In this document: piece by piece, positions 1 through 8,608 of the stretch
Numbering within the stretch: position 1 is the stretch's first letter
Layout: each line of letters opens with the position of its first letter
Origin: Marinobacter pelagius
GTDB taxonomy: Bacteria; Pseudomonadota; Gammaproteobacteria; Pseudomonadales; Oleiphilaceae
Assembly (NCBI RefSeq): GCF_003315345.1
Contig: NZ_QNRO01000019.1
Span: 23,591 to 87,590 of the forward strand
DNA: 64,000 bases
Direction of reading: 5' to 3'
Notes under the pieces: model-generated
Databases searched by the model: none
Seen by the model: only the letters and a program-made list of their open reading frames with translations
Told to the model about the DNA's origin: nothing
Made by a program: the position numbers and the translations under genes

Positions 1-161
1 TGTACAAGCTGTACTCCGAAGGCTCGATCACCTACGAGGACGCCCTGGCCCATGCCGATTCGGCGAACGACCTGCGCCTGATGATCAAGCTTGGCGCCGA
101 TTCCGCCGGAGCCGATCAGCTCTCCACGTCGGTGGACAAACTGTCCATCCAGGATGACTGA
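1..161 (+). CDS. pilU: PilT/PilU-type twitching motility ATPase, C-terminal end (partial)
   Basis: Only the last 52 residues lie in the window; the reading frame enters at base 3. The visible tail contains LYSEGSITYEDALAHADSAN followed by DLRLMIKL. This matches the C-terminal end of the type IV pilus retraction ATPases PilT and PilU, where a helix of the form YxxGxIxxxDALxxADSxNDLR closes the AAA+ core. The longer acidic tail after MIKLG fits PilU better than PilT, but the Walker motifs are outside the window, so the PilU choice is an inference. In the family the protein hydrolyses ATP at the inner face of the pilus machine to depolymerise pilin. No terminator hairpin is obvious before the next gene. 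Confidence 0.75.
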   Translation, partial: YKLYSEGSITYEDALAHADSANDLRLMIKLGADSAGADQLSTSVDKLSIQDD

Positions 162-227
162 ACCACGATTCATGCCTTCAGACTAAAGTCGTAAGTAGTT
201 AGGGCCTCGAACCAGTAGTTTTGGCAT

Positions 228-257
228 TTGAGGCCCTTGGCCCGTGCTGCGTATACT
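228..257 (+). promoter_or_regulatory. Candidate sigma-70 promoter of the FadL gene
   Basis: A TTGAGG box (228-233) and a TATACT box (252-257) are separated by 18 bases and lie about 28 bases upstream of the predicted start codon. Spacing and -10 sequence fit a housekeeping promoter. The call rests on consensus matching only. Confidence 0.4.
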
Positions 258-284
258 CCGCCCCGAATCAATCAAGGAGATACC

Positions 285-1802
285 ATGCACAAGAATACCA
301 ACGCACTCGTAAAGGCAATCCGCCTTGCAACCCTGGCAGCTCTTGCCGCGCCAGCCAGCGTCATGGCGGGTGGTTTCTCGCTCAACGAACAAAGCGCCAG
401 CGCCATGGGCGTGGCTAATGCCGGTGCCGCCGCCAATCCCGAGAATGCGACCACCGTGCTGTTCAACCCGGCCGGGATGAGCCAGCTTTCCGGGATGAAC
501 GTTTCCTTCGGTGCCGCGGTTCTGGATATTGATGCCGAGGCGAAAGAGGGCACTACCTCGGCAACCAACCAGCTCGACCTGCCAGTTACCGGCACTACAG
601 GCGGAGACATTGCGGATCCTGCGGTCCTCCCCAATTTCTACTATACCCACGAGATCAGTGACACCATTGACGTCGGGTTTGGGATCCATGCTCCGTATGG
701 CCTGGCCGCTGATTACGACAATGACTTCATCGGTCGGTACTTCGCGGACAAAACGGAGCTGACCGCGATTGCTTTCAGTCCTTCGATTGCTGTCAATAAC
801 GGCAAAGGGCTGTCCATGGGGGCCACACTGAATATCATGTACGCCGAGGGTCGTTTGTCTAAATTCCAGGACATTCGGGGTGGAGTTTACCAGCAGGGAG
901 TTCAGCAATACCTGACGGCTAACAATCTCAACAGCCTGGACGAGTTGCCGGCTGCTGCCCGGCAGCAGGTGCAAGACCAGGTCAGTCAACAGACCGCGGC
1001 ACTCGCTGATGCCTACGAGGCGAATTTCGGCGCACCCTACGCTGACATCGAGGGTGACGATATCGCGATGAACTTCCGCGTGGGCTTCCTTTATGAGCTC
1101 TCGGATAGAACCCAGGTTGGCCTCACGGCTCAAACTGGTACAGAGTTCAACCTCGAAGGAGACATAGAGCTATCCGGGTATCCCGTGCCAAATCCGGAAT
1201 CCCCGATTGGAGTGTCTCCCACTACCCTGACGGAAGAGGTTCGGGTGCCATTGGCAATTCCCGAAAGCGCTACCTTCGGTGTTCGCCACCAGTTATCTGA
1301 TTCTTTTACCCTTCTTGCTGGAGCGACCTATGCGCGGTGGAGTCGTTTCGAAGAATTGGATATTTACAGCCGGGAGGGTGATTCAGGCGAGGTCTCCAGT
1401 GCAATCGGTCGCACTGGAGACGCACCTATTACTCACATTACTGAAGAGTGGAAAAACACCTGGCAGTTCAATGTGGGCGGCATCTGGCAAGCCACACCGG
1501 AGTGGGCCCTGAAAGCAGGGTACGCGTGGGACGAGTCTCCGGTCGATAACTACGTCACTGCCCGGATTCCGTCAGAGGACCGTCACTGGCTGACCCTTGG
1601 TACCCAGTGGAAAGATGTTCAGAGCGGCTGGACCGTCGATGCCGCGGTTGGGACGCTCATTTTCGCAGACGATGCGAAAGTGGATGACAGGGAATACAGT
1701 CACGAGGATCCCACCGGTGAGCCGGTCAGCGCAGCAAGCTACCAGGGTGAATACGACCTGAGTGCCTGGAGTGCCTCAGTCCAGGTCAGCAAAGCCTTCT
1801 GA
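285..1802 (+). CDS. FadL/TodX-family outer membrane transporter
   Basis: This 505-residue protein belongs to the OMPP1/FadL/TodX family of beta-barrel porins, which take up long-chain fatty acids or hydrocarbons across the outer membrane. ATG at 285 is preferred over the upstream frame opening because AAGGAGAT lies just ahead of it and a signal peptide then starts at residue 1, with predicted cleavage after VMA28. The mature protein begins GGFSLNEQSASAMG and has the family NPAG motif at residues 61-64. It ends in phenylalanine, as barrel proteins recognised by BAM do. An insertion rich in Gln and Ala near residues 200-250 probably forms an extracellular loop. Such a porin would suit a hydrocarbon degrader, consistent with the CYP153 operon at the other end of the window, but no direct link is visible. 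Confidence 0.88.
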   Translation: MHKNTNALVKAIRLATLAALAAPASVMAGGFSLNEQSASAMGVANAGAAANPENATTVLFNPAGMSQLSGMNVSFGAAVLDIDAEAKEGTTSATNQLDLPVTGTTGGDIADPAVLPNFYYTHEISDTIDVGFGIHAPYGLAADYDNDFIGRYFADKTELTAIAFSPSIAVNNGKGLSMGATLNIMYAEGRLSKFQDIRGGVYQQGVQQYLTANNLNSLDELPAAARQQVQDQVSQQTAALADAYEANFGAPYADIEGDDIAMNFRVGFLYELSDRTQVGLTAQTGTEFNLEGDIELSGYPVPNPESPIGVSPTTLTEEVRVPLAIPESATFGVRHQLSDSFTLLAGATYARWSRFEELDIYSREGDSGEVSSAIGRTGDAPITHITEEWKNTWQFNVGGIWQATPEWALKAGYAWDESPVDNYVTARIPSEDRHWLTLGTQWKDVQSGWTVDAAVGTLIFADDAKVDDREYSHEDPTGEPVSAASYQGEYDLSAWSASVQVSKAF

Positions 1803-1848
1803 TCTCGCTTTCAATCGGCACTTTGTGTGAGGCTGGCGGCCAGCGCCG

Positions 1849-2229
1849 TCAGCCGATCACCTGGCCCCGGTAGATCACCTGCTTCTTCCTTGCAGGCATT
1901 CCGCCATCCTGCGCTCCCTCCTCAGTCGATCTCGCGGGCCGATCATCGGCAATCGCCTGACCGCGATACATTCGCCTCGGATTTTCGTCGTCCGTGTTCC
2001 CTGAGTCCTGCTGCAATTGCGGTACCTGTGCCTTGAGCGCTTCCCACGTCCGGACCAGGTGGCCGGAGCGGCTTTTGCCCGCATAGTCTGCCAGTTGCTG
2101 TTCAAGATGCTGTTCGGTGAGATGAAGTTTGACCCCGAACTCGGAATGAATAAGCCGGCGGCACTGGTGTACCAGTTTCAGCAGGCTTGGGTTAAGGAGC
2201 CACTCTCTCTCGGATGCCAGAGTATCCAT
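1849..2229 (-). CDS. Conserved-looking hypothetical protein with C-terminal YRGQ repeats
   Basis: No family is recognised. The 126-residue product starts at an internal ATG with GAGG about 8 bases upstream; a frame extension to 2337 exists but lacks a good ribosome site. Residues 1-80 look like a small helical domain with repeated Leu and Gln/Glu heptads. The C-terminal half is polar and low in complexity and carries two copies of an R-x-(M/V)-YRGQ-(A/V)-I motif, one near residue 85 and one at the very C-terminus (VIYRGQVIG). The gene converges with the FadL gene. The duplicated terminal motif suggests a linear interaction peptide, which is inference only. Confidence 0.55.
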   Translation of the reverse strand: MDTLASEREWLLNPSLLKLVHQCRRLIHSEFGVKLHLTEQHLEQQLADYAGKSRSGHLVRTWEALKAQVPQLQQDSGNTDDENPRRMYRGQAIADDRPARSTEEGAQDGGMPARKKQVIYRGQVIG

Positions 2230-2464
2230 GGTTACGGCCTCGGAATGTATGTCACAACCAGGTTGCGGTTCGGTATGGCCCGAATCCGGCAACCGACACC
2301 GTTTTCGATGCGAATTTTGTGCCGTTCTTCGCAACATACCCTGTAGGCCACCAAAACAGCGGGTTCTCTGGGGCAGTGATGGGGCTGAAGGCCGGTTGTT
2401 AAAGTGGTTGCAGTGTCACTCGGCGGTGCAAGAGTAGGGAGTTTGCCCCGTTTTGGGGTAGGGG

Positions 2465-2492
2465 AGCCGGCCGGGACGGTTCCCGGCCGGCT
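2465..2492. terminator. Strong hairpin 3' of polA
   Basis: A perfect 12-bp GC-rich stem (2465-2476 with 2481-2492) and a 4-base loop lie 14 bases beyond the polA stop codon. There is no T-run on either side. It may be an atypical terminator or an mRNA 3'-stabilising hairpin. Confidence 0.5.
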
Positions 2493-2505
2493 GATCAGAC
2501 AGAAA

Positions 2506-5226
2506 TCAGTGGGCTTCGTCCCAGTTGTCACCGACTCCGGCATCCACCACCACGGGAATGGCCAGTTCCGCCGCCGCTGACATCCGTTTAACCAGCCCGT
2601 CCCGGACCTTATCTAGGGCGGATTCTTTTACTTCGACGATCAGTTCGTCGTGAACCTGCATGGTCATGCGGGCCTCGTCCGCATGTTCATTACGCAGCCA
2701 GTTGTCGACTTCGATCATGGCCCGCTTGATGATATCCGCTGCGGTTCCCTGCATCGGCGCGTTGATCGCTGTGCGCTCCGCCGCCTGTTGCATCTGCTTG
2801 TTGCGGGCATTGATTTCGGGCAGGTACAGGCGACGACCGAACAGGGTTTCCACGAAGCCATCCTCGTGGGCCTGTTTGCGGATGTTGTCCATGTATTTCA
2901 GCACGCCCGGGTAACGCTCGAAATAGCGGTCGATGTATTCCTGGGCCAGTTTCCGTTCCACGCCCAGTTGTCGTGACAGCCCGAACGCGGACATGCCGTA
3001 GATCAGACCGAAGTTGATGGCCTTGGCGCTGCGGCGCTGATCGGAGCTGACCTCTTTGAGACTGACGCCGAATACCTCTGCCGCCGTGGCCTTGTGGATG
3101 TCCTCGCCATGTTCGAACGCGTTGATCAGGCCCTCGTCGCCGGACAGATGGGCCATGATCCGCAGCTCGATCTGGGAGTAGTCCGCGGCCACCAGCTTGT
3201 AACCCTCCGGCGCAATAAACGCCTGGCGGATGCGCCGGCCCTGTTCGCTGCGGATGGGGATGTTCTGCAGGTTGGGCTCCGACGAGGACAGCCGCCCCGT
3301 CGCCGTGACCGCCTGGTGATAGGATGTATGCACACGCCCGGTGCGATGGTGGATCAGTTCCGGCAGGGTGTCGGTATAGGTCGACTTGAGCTTGCTCAGA
3401 CTCCGGTGCTCGAGGATCAGCCGGGGCAGTTCGTGCTCGTGGGCCAGTTCCTGCAACACCGGCTCGGCGGTTGATGGCGCGCCCTTTGGTGTCTTTTTGA
3501 TGACCGGCAAGCCCAGCTTGTCATAGAAGATGGCCTGCAGCTGCTTGGTGGAGCCCAGGTTGAAGGTTTCTCCGGCGACCTCGTGGGCTTCCTCTTCCAG
3601 TTCGGCCATGCGTTCGGCCAGCTCCTGGCTGTGCTGCCTCAGCACGCTGGCGCTAATCAGGGTGCCCCGTTGCTCCATGCGGGACAGTACCGGCACCAGC
3701 GGCAAATCGATCTCCCGGTAGACCGAGTCCAGTTTGCCGATTTCCCTGAGCCGGGGGCCCAGAGTCTGGTGCAGGCGCAGGGTGATGTCGGCGTCCTCGG
3801 CGGCATAGGGGCCGGCCTTTTCCAGATCGATCTGGTTGAAGGTCAGCTGTTTGGCACCCTTGCCGGCAATGGATTCGTAGGTGATGGTCTGTTCGCCAAG
3901 GTACTCCCGGGCCAGGCTGTCCATGTCGTGACGGGTGGCTACGGAGTTATAGACATAGGACTCCAGCATGGTGTCCTCGGCAATGCCTTCCAGGTTGATG
4001 CCGTGGTTGGCCAGTACGTTCTTGTCGTACTTGAGGTTCTGGCCCACTTTTTTCTGTTTCGGATCCTCCAGCAGCGGCTTGAGTTGCTCCAGAACCTCGT
4101 CGCGGTCCAGCTGTTCCGGTGCGCCCATGTAGTCGTGGGCCAGTGGGACGTATGCGGCTTCGCCGGCCTCGACTGCGAAGGACACGCCTACAATCTCGGC
4201 GTCGATGTACCGCAGGCTGGTGGTTTCCGTGTCAAAGGCGAACAGGTCGGATGCCTTCAGGCGCTTGATCCAGTCATCCAGTTCGTCCTGCTCGGTGATG
4301 ACGCTGTAACGCTTTTCCTTCGGGGTGGCGGGGGCGTTGTTGTCAGTTTTTCCCTCCGCATCGCTTTCACTTTCCAGTTCGTTCACCCAGTTACGGAACT
4401 CGTATTCCTTGAACAGGTTCAGCAGCTGTTCGTCGTCCTGCTCCCGCAGCTTGAGGTCTTCCAGGCCGAAATCGAGATCGACATCGGTCCGGATAGTGGC
4501 CAGCTCCCGGCTCAGGGGCAGGGTGTCGATGGCTTCGCGCAGGTACTCGCCGATCTTGCCCTTGATTTCGTCCGCATGCTCGATGAGGTTGTCCAGATCC
4601 TTGTAGGTCTGCAGCCATTTGACGGCGGTCTTCGGGCCGCACTTGTTCACGCCCGGGATGTTATCCACCTTGTCGCCCACCAGGGCGAGGTAGTCGATAA
4701 TCTGCTCCGGCGTGACGCCGAACTTTTGCACCACGCCTTCGCGATCCATCCGGGTCTCGGTCATGGTGTTGATCAGGGTGACATGGTCACTGACCAGCTG
4801 CGCCATATCCTTGTCGCCGGTGGACACGACCACATCAATGCCCTTGCTGGTGGCTTCGTCGGCCAGGGTGCCGATGACGTCGTCCGCCTCCACTTCCGGA
4901 ACGATCAGAAGGGGCAGGCCCATGGCGCGGACGATCTCGTGAATGGGTTCAATCTGCATGCCGAGGTCTTCCGGCATGGGGGGGCGGTTGGCCTTGTACT
5001 CCTCGTACATCTCGTGCCGGAAGGTTTTGCCCTTGGCATCAAAGACCACCACCATTTTCGAGCCGGGAAAATCCTGCTCCAGGCGCCGGATCATGCTGAT
5101 AACGCCCTTGATAGCCCCGGTCGGGTGATTCTTGCTGTTGGTCAGAGGCGGCAGCGCGTGATAGGCGCGGAACAGATAGGATGAGCCGTCGACGAGCACC
5201 ACGGGTGGGGTCTTTTTGTCATTCAT
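2506..5226 (-). CDS. polA: DNA polymerase I
   Basis: This 906-residue enzyme fills gaps and removes RNA primers during repair and Okazaki-fragment processing. It has the full three-domain layout. The N-terminal 5'-nuclease (about 1-290) opens with VVLVDGSSYLFRAYHALPPL. A 3'-5' proofreading domain follows (about 310-500) with intact acidic residues in FAFDTETTSL, QNLKYDKNVL and YAAEDADITLRL. The polymerase domain has motif A DYSQIELRIMAH, motif B RRSAKAINFGLIYGMSAFG and motif C MQVHDELIVEV. The ATG at 5226 gives the usual family length and N-terminus; an upstream in-frame extension of 28 residues has no resemblance to the family. The gene is transcribed alone, divergently from a DUF2782 gene. 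Confidence 0.97.
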   Translation of the reverse strand: MNDKKTPPVVLVDGSSYLFRAYHALPPLTNSKNHPTGAIKGVISMIRRLEQDFPGSKMVVVFDAKGKTFRHEMYEEYKANRPPMPEDLGMQIEPIHEIVRAMGLPLLIVPEVEADDVIGTLADEATSKGIDVVVSTGDKDMAQLVSDHVTLINTMTETRMDREGVVQKFGVTPEQIIDYLALVGDKVDNIPGVNKCGPKTAVKWLQTYKDLDNLIEHADEIKGKIGEYLREAIDTLPLSRELATIRTDVDLDFGLEDLKLREQDDEQLLNLFKEYEFRNWVNELESESDAEGKTDNNAPATPKEKRYSVITEQDELDDWIKRLKASDLFAFDTETTSLRYIDAEIVGVSFAVEAGEAAYVPLAHDYMGAPEQLDRDEVLEQLKPLLEDPKQKKVGQNLKYDKNVLANHGINLEGIAEDTMLESYVYNSVATRHDMDSLAREYLGEQTITYESIAGKGAKQLTFNQIDLEKAGPYAAEDADITLRLHQTLGPRLREIGKLDSVYREIDLPLVPVLSRMEQRGTLISASVLRQHSQELAERMAELEEEAHEVAGETFNLGSTKQLQAIFYDKLGLPVIKKTPKGAPSTAEPVLQELAHEHELPRLILEHRSLSKLKSTYTDTLPELIHHRTGRVHTSYHQAVTATGRLSSSEPNLQNIPIRSEQGRRIRQAFIAPEGYKLVAADYSQIELRIMAHLSGDEGLINAFEHGEDIHKATAAEVFGVSLKEVSSDQRRSAKAINFGLIYGMSAFGLSRQLGVERKLAQEYIDRYFERYPGVLKYMDNIRKQAHEDGFVETLFGRRLYLPEINARNKQMQQAAERTAINAPMQGTAADIIKRAMIEVDNWLRNEHADEARMTMQVHDELIVEVKESALDKVRDGLVKRMSAAAELAIPVVVDAGVGDNWDEAH

Positions 5227-5314
5227 ATAAATACGGATCCGGATTCTGATTGAAGCGTTGGTTGGCTTGTGCAACTCTGTAATGAACTGGAATTGACGAA
5301 AGGGTATCACGAAA

Positions 5315-5653
5315 ATGAAGCGAATCGCTTACCCCGCCATACTGCTGTTTGGCCTGCCACTGGCAGCAGTGGCCCAGGAAGAGGGGGCACTCGACCAGAC
5401 CCCGGTGGAGACTCCGAAAGAGCCGGTGGTGGTGACCGATTACCAGCCGGAGGCCGAAGGGCCGGCCATTGTTATCCGTCCTGGTGAAAACGAGGTGTTC
5501 TACGAGTACCGGGTGAACGGCCAGCTTATGGAAATCAAGGTGGTTCCTGAAGTGGGGCCCGAGTATTACCTGGTCCCTGCCGATGGCGGTGGCTGGATCC
5601 GGGAAACCGAATCGGATCTTCTGGTGCCTAGCTGGGTACTGTTCCGCTGGTAA
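5315..5653 (+). CDS. DUF2782 family periplasmic protein
   Basis: A 112-residue secreted protein. A signal peptide (KRIAYPAILLFGLPLAAVAQ) is followed by an acidic, Pro-rich linker and a compact C-terminal domain. That domain has the conserved pattern IRPGENEVFYEYRVNGQLME followed by IKVVPEVGPEYYLV, which is typical of DUF2782. The family is found in Pseudomonas-like gammaproteobacteria next to polA, and no biochemical role is established that I know of. The start codon is preceded by a GAAAGG-like ribosome site. It is divergent from polA with a short intergenic region, so the two probably share a promoter region. Confidence 0.8.
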   Translation: MKRIAYPAILLFGLPLAAVAQEEGALDQTPVETPKEPVVVTDYQPEAEGPAIVIRPGENEVFYEYRVNGQLMEIKVVPEVGPEYYLVPADGGGWIRETESDLLVPSWVLFRW

Positions 5654-5776
5654 CCGGTTTTTAGTATGAACATTCTAATTTTTGCCCGTATCTTGGTCAG
5701 TGAGATCCAAAGAAGGCCCGTGATTTAAGCGGTTAGCGGGCCTGGCGAATGTTCACGAAACCAAGGAGAGTCCATC

Positions 5777-6205
5777 ATGGGTAAACTCAAGTCTTACCAG
5801 GAACAGATTCAGGAAATCGTCGAGAAGGGTATCAACGCCGCGGAAGAGCAGCAGAAGAAAATCACTGCCAAGCCGTTCGAGTACGCCGAGAAGCTGGAAT
5901 CCGAAGCGCGCGAGTACAGCGTCAAGAACCTGCGCAAGCGCTACGATGGTTACAGCGAGAGCCTGTTTGAGCAGCTGCGTAGCCTGAACTCCCGTTTCGG
6001 CAACTTTGCTGCCGAACTGGTGGCCAAGCTGGAGAAGGAAGCTGCTGAAAGTGCGGAAGCGGTCTCCGAAGCTGCCGAGGACGTGTCCGATGCGGCCCAG
6101 GAAGCCAAGAAGAGCGTTGAGCCGAAGAAGCCGGCCGCTCGCAAGACCACTGCCCGCAAGAGCACCAGCTCCGCAACTGCCAAGAAGAGCACTGCCTCTG
6201 CTTGA
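5777..6205 (+). CDS. Phasin-like coiled-coil protein with histone H1-like Lys/Ala tail
   Basis: The product has 142 residues. Residues 1-85 are amphipathic helices (YQEQIQEIVEKGINAAEEQ onward) resembling phasins or other granule-binding coiled coils. The rest is an Ala/Glu-rich linker and a basic tail of AKK, PAARK and TARK repeats similar to AlgP or histone H1-like bacterial proteins. The tail suggests nucleic-acid binding and the helical part self-association or binding to polyester granules. No catalytic motif is visible. AAGGAGAG stands ahead of the ATG. A 7-bp hairpin (5714-5720 with 5737-5743) lies in the leader. The gene is monocistronic and followed by a strong terminator. Confidence 0.6.
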   Translation: MGKLKSYQEQIQEIVEKGINAAEEQQKKITAKPFEYAEKLESEAREYSVKNLRKRYDGYSESLFEQLRSLNSRFGNFAAELVAKLEKEAAESAEAVSEAAEDVSDAAQEAKKSVEPKKPAARKTTARKSTSSATAKKSTASA

Positions 6206-6224
6206 TCGGAGTTGCCATGAAGAT

Positions 6225-6259
6225 GGGGTCAGATGAAAGTTTTCATCTGACCCCTTTTT
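6225..6259 (+). terminator. Intrinsic terminator
   Basis: A perfect 14-base inverted repeat (GGGGTCAGATGAAA at 6225-6238, complement at 6241-6254) is followed by five T residues. It ends the phasin-like gene. A partial third copy of the arm, CTGACCCCATTTTCAT, follows at 6264-6279, so the region may also serve the convergent DUF4124 gene. Confidence 0.85.
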
Positions 6260-6287
6260 ACTTCTGACCCCATTTTCATATCTGGCC

Positions 6288-6935
6288 TTAGTGCTCTTTA
6301 GCCAATTCCAGCGGCAACGTCCGTTCCTTGCCGGTAATCACTTCCAACCGCTCAATATCCGCCCGGTAGTTCTTTTTGAGCTCCGTAATCTCCTTGCGCT
6401 GGCTGGCGATATCCCGCTCGATTTCCTCAATCTGGGATTCAAGCCGGTGGATCTTGTTCAAGGTGGCCTGCGGAATGTCACGGCCTGCGCGCTCCATATC
6501 CGCGGCACGGCTCTGCTCGTTGTTGAGCTGGGATGAGATCACCTGGATGTTGCCGCGCTTGAGCTGGATCAGGCCATTCATTTCCCGCACCTTCCGGTGC
6601 ATGGCTTCAACTGCCTGATCCGGGTGGCTATAGCGTCTGAGCAGTAGTTCGTCCTGCTCGCGCTGGCGTTCAAGCTCCTGTTGGCGTTTTTTCTCGGCCT
6701 TGCGGGCTGCAATCTCTTCTTCGGTCGGCGCCGGCGGGACGGTTTCGACCACCCGGCCGTTGCTGTCCAGGATGTCGTAGCCCCGCTTGGTGGCTTCCTG
6801 GGGAATGGTGTTACTGATTACTACCTGGCCCTGTGCGTCGGTGTAACGATACATCTGGGCATATGCCGGCAGTGAGGCGCCCATGGCCGCTACCAGCAGC
6901 AATGCCGAGAAATACACAGACAGACGATTGCCCAT
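6288..6935 (-). CDS. DUF4124 domain-containing periplasmic coiled-coil protein
   Basis: The product has 215 residues. A cleavable signal peptide (LLLVAAMGASLPAYAQ) leads into a short DUF4124 domain, QMYRYTDAQGQVVISNTIPQ, the YxYxDxxGxxxxSxxxP pattern of the family. From about residue 75 to the end the chain is almost wholly charged helix (long runs of E, K, R and Q), predicted to form a coiled coil. DUF4124 proteins are envelope proteins of unknown function. The gene lies 3 bases downstream of pyrE on the same strand, so the two are probably cotranscribed. Confidence 0.8.
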   Translation of the reverse strand: MGNRLSVYFSALLLVAAMGASLPAYAQMYRYTDAQGQVVISNTIPQEATKRGYDILDSNGRVVETVPPAPTEEEIAARKAEKKRQQELERQREQDELLLRRYSHPDQAVEAMHRKVREMNGLIQLKRGNIQVISSQLNNEQSRAADMERAGRDIPQATLNKIHRLESQIEEIERDIASQRKEITELKKNYRADIERLEVITGKERTLPLELAKEH

Positions 6936-6938
6936 CAG

Positions 6939-7577
6939 TCAGACTCCGTATTGATCACGGTAATCGGCTACCTTGTCCGCGTGACCGGCAAACTCCGGGT
7001 TTGCCTTGAGGTAGTCGAGTACCTGTTCCAGGCGAATGATACTGACCACCGGAATGCCGAATTCCTTTTCCACTTCCTGGATGGCCGAGAGTTCGCCGTT
7101 ACCTTTTTCCTGTCGATCGAGGGCGATCAGTACGCCTGCCGGCTCGGCACCTGCAGCCCGGATAAGGTCAATGGACTCACGGATGGCGGTGCCGGCGGTG
7201 ATGACGTCATCCACGATCAGCACTTTGCCTTCCAATGGTGCGCCGACGATGTTGCCGCCCTCACCATGATCTTTCTTTTCTTTGCGGTTAAAGGCAAACG
7301 GTTTGCTGTTACCTTCTGTAGCCAGGGCCATGGCGGTAACCGTGGCCAAGGGAATGCCCTTATAGGCAGGGCCGAAAATGATGTCATAATCCAGCCCGCT
7401 GCGGCTGATAGCGGCGGCATAGGCTTTGCTTAGTTGCAGCAGGTCGTTTCCGGTGTTGAACAGTCCGGCGTTGAAAAAGTACGGGCTGGTGCGGCCGGAT
7501 TTGAGTGTGAACTCTCCAAAACGCAACACGTTCCGCTGGATGGCGAATTCGATGAAATCTTGCTGATAGTCGTGCAT
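6939..7577 (-). CDS. pyrE: Orotate phosphoribosyltransferase
   Basis: A 212-residue enzyme of UMP synthesis that joins orotate and PRPP to make OMP. The PRPP-binding signature [18 protein letters not shown] lies near residue 120, after [13 protein letters not shown] and the flexible-loop segment [12 protein letters not shown]. Length and N-terminus ([20 protein letters not shown]) match gammaproteobacterial PyrE. It is divergent from crc across an 81-base intergenic region, the same pyrE-crc arrangement as in Pseudomonas. Confidence 0.96.
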   Translation of the reverse strand: MHDYQQDFIEFAIQRNVLRFGEFTLKSGRTSPYFFNAGLFNTGNDLLQLSKAYAAAISRSGLDYDIIFGPAYKGIPLATVTAMALATEGNSKPFAFNRKEKKDHGEGGNIVGAPLEGKVLIVDDVITAGTAIRESIDLIRAAGAEPAGVLIALDRQEKGNGELSAIQEVEKEFGIPVVSIIRLEQVLDYLKANPEFAGHADKVADYRDQYGV

Positions 7578-7658
7578 GACAAGGCTTCTGGCGGGTGTGG
7601 ATCTTTAATTAGTGCGTAAAAACGGTATCATACACACAAACCGAATCAGGGAACACGT

Positions 7659-8465
7659 ATGCGGGTAGTATCAATCAGCGTCAATGGTCTCGCCCAGGCT
7701 GTTGATAAGGGCTTTTTTGACTGGCTGGCCGACCAGGACGCTGACGTGGTTTGCGTTCAGGATCACCGCATGCGCGCTTACGAGATTGAAGACTACAATC
7801 TCATCCCCGAGGGCTACGAAGCCTATTTCATTGACGGCGAGAAGAACGAGCACGGCGGCGTCGGCATCTATACCCGTCATTTTCCCAAGGCGATCATGTA
7901 CGGCTTCGCCAATGAGCAGGCGGACCGGGAAGGGCGTTTCCTGCAGGCAGACTTCGACAAGGTCTCTGTAGCCTGTGTGCTGGCACCCTGCGCGCTCGGG
8001 CGTGAGGAAGAGCTGATCGGTGAGGATGACCTGACTGTCCTGGACCACAAGGACGAGTTCATGGATGCCTTCGGTCTGCACATGCAGAAGACTCTGCGCA
8101 AGCGTCGCCAGTTCATCTTCTGTGCCAACCTGCAAACCGCCCATCATGTGACGGATGCCTCTCCGCTTTATCACAAGTTCGATTTCTCCGGTTTCCTGCC
8201 CCATGAGCGGGCGTGGCTCGATCGGCTGTTTGATGAGATGGGCTGTATTGATGCCTTCCGTGAGGTGAACAAGCAGAGCAATCAGTTTACCTGGTGGCCG
8301 GAGCAGGCTGAGGGTGCCCGTCGGAATGCCGGTATCCGGGTGGATTATCAGTTGCTGACGCCGGGAATTCGCAAGACTATCCAGGATGGCTGGATTGATA
8401 CTTCAACCCGGTTCTCGGATCACGCGCCGGTGATCATGGATTACGACATCGAGATCGGTTTTTAA
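7659..8465 (+). CDS. crc: Crc-like catabolite repression control protein (inactive exonuclease III fold)
   Basis: A 268-residue member of the exonuclease III/EEP superfamily closest in pattern to Pseudomonas Crc, which works with Hfq to repress translation of catabolic mRNAs. Segments such as EGRFLQADFDKVSVA, HERAWLDRLFDEMGCIDAFR and VDYQLLTPGIRKT align with Crc by eye. Active-site positions have decayed: the metal-binding Glu of ExoIII corresponds to Asp35 in CVQDHR, and the GDxN motif reads FCANLQ, although the terminal DHAP histidine remains. Loss of nuclease residues is typical of Crc. The position beside pyrE supports the call. If the Hfq-Crc circuit exists here it could govern alkane and fatty-acid genes, which is inference. 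Confidence 0.85.
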   Translation: MRVVSISVNGLAQAVDKGFFDWLADQDADVVCVQDHRMRAYEIEDYNLIPEGYEAYFIDGEKNEHGGVGIYTRHFPKAIMYGFANEQADREGRFLQADFDKVSVACVLAPCALGREEELIGEDDLTVLDHKDEFMDAFGLHMQKTLRKRRQFIFCANLQTAHHVTDASPLYHKFDFSGFLPHERAWLDRLFDEMGCIDAFREVNKQSNQFTWWPEQAEGARRNAGIRVDYQLLTPGIRKTIQDGWIDTSTRFSDHAPVIMDYDIEIGF

Positions 8466-8469
8466 GTCC

Positions 8470-8603
8470 CGGTTCTGGGGAAGGTCCCCATCACGACAAC
8501 CATTCCCCAGAACCGCTACGAGCACATCCATGTGCGCTTGTTTCCGGCCGTCCATGGCCTCCAACATTCTGGGGAATGGTTGCCGCAATGGCTCCCCAGA
8601 ATC
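8470..8603. repeat. Composite palindromic intergenic element between crc and rph
   Basis: Four copies of a TTCTGGGGA-type motif alternate in orientation. CGGTTCTGGGGAA (8470-8482) pairs with 8503-8515. A 16-base segment at 8497-8512 is the exact inverse of 8567-8582. A last inverted copy, TCCCCAGAAT, sits near 8593-8602. Two smaller palindromes, GCACATCCATGTGC (about 8522-8535) and GGCCGTCCATGGCC, lie inside. The element fills the gap between convergent genes and can fold several ways. It resembles a REP/BIME unit or a bidirectional terminator; there is no T-run. Confidence 0.6.
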
Positions 8604-8608
8604 TTGAA

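Noticed and set aside
183..1133. 316-codon frame opposite the FadL gene
   Set aside because: The plus-strand FadL protein has a signal peptide, NPAG motif and a ribosome site; the antisense frame has none.
3583..5184. 533-codon open frame on the plus strand opposite polA
   Set aside because: It is a shadow of polA, whose full set of family motifs is on the minus strand; the antisense product is a low-complexity hydrophobic sequence.
8403..8588. 61-codon minus-strand frame over the crc-rph gap
   Set aside because: It is created by the palindromic element and the end of crc and has no start signal.
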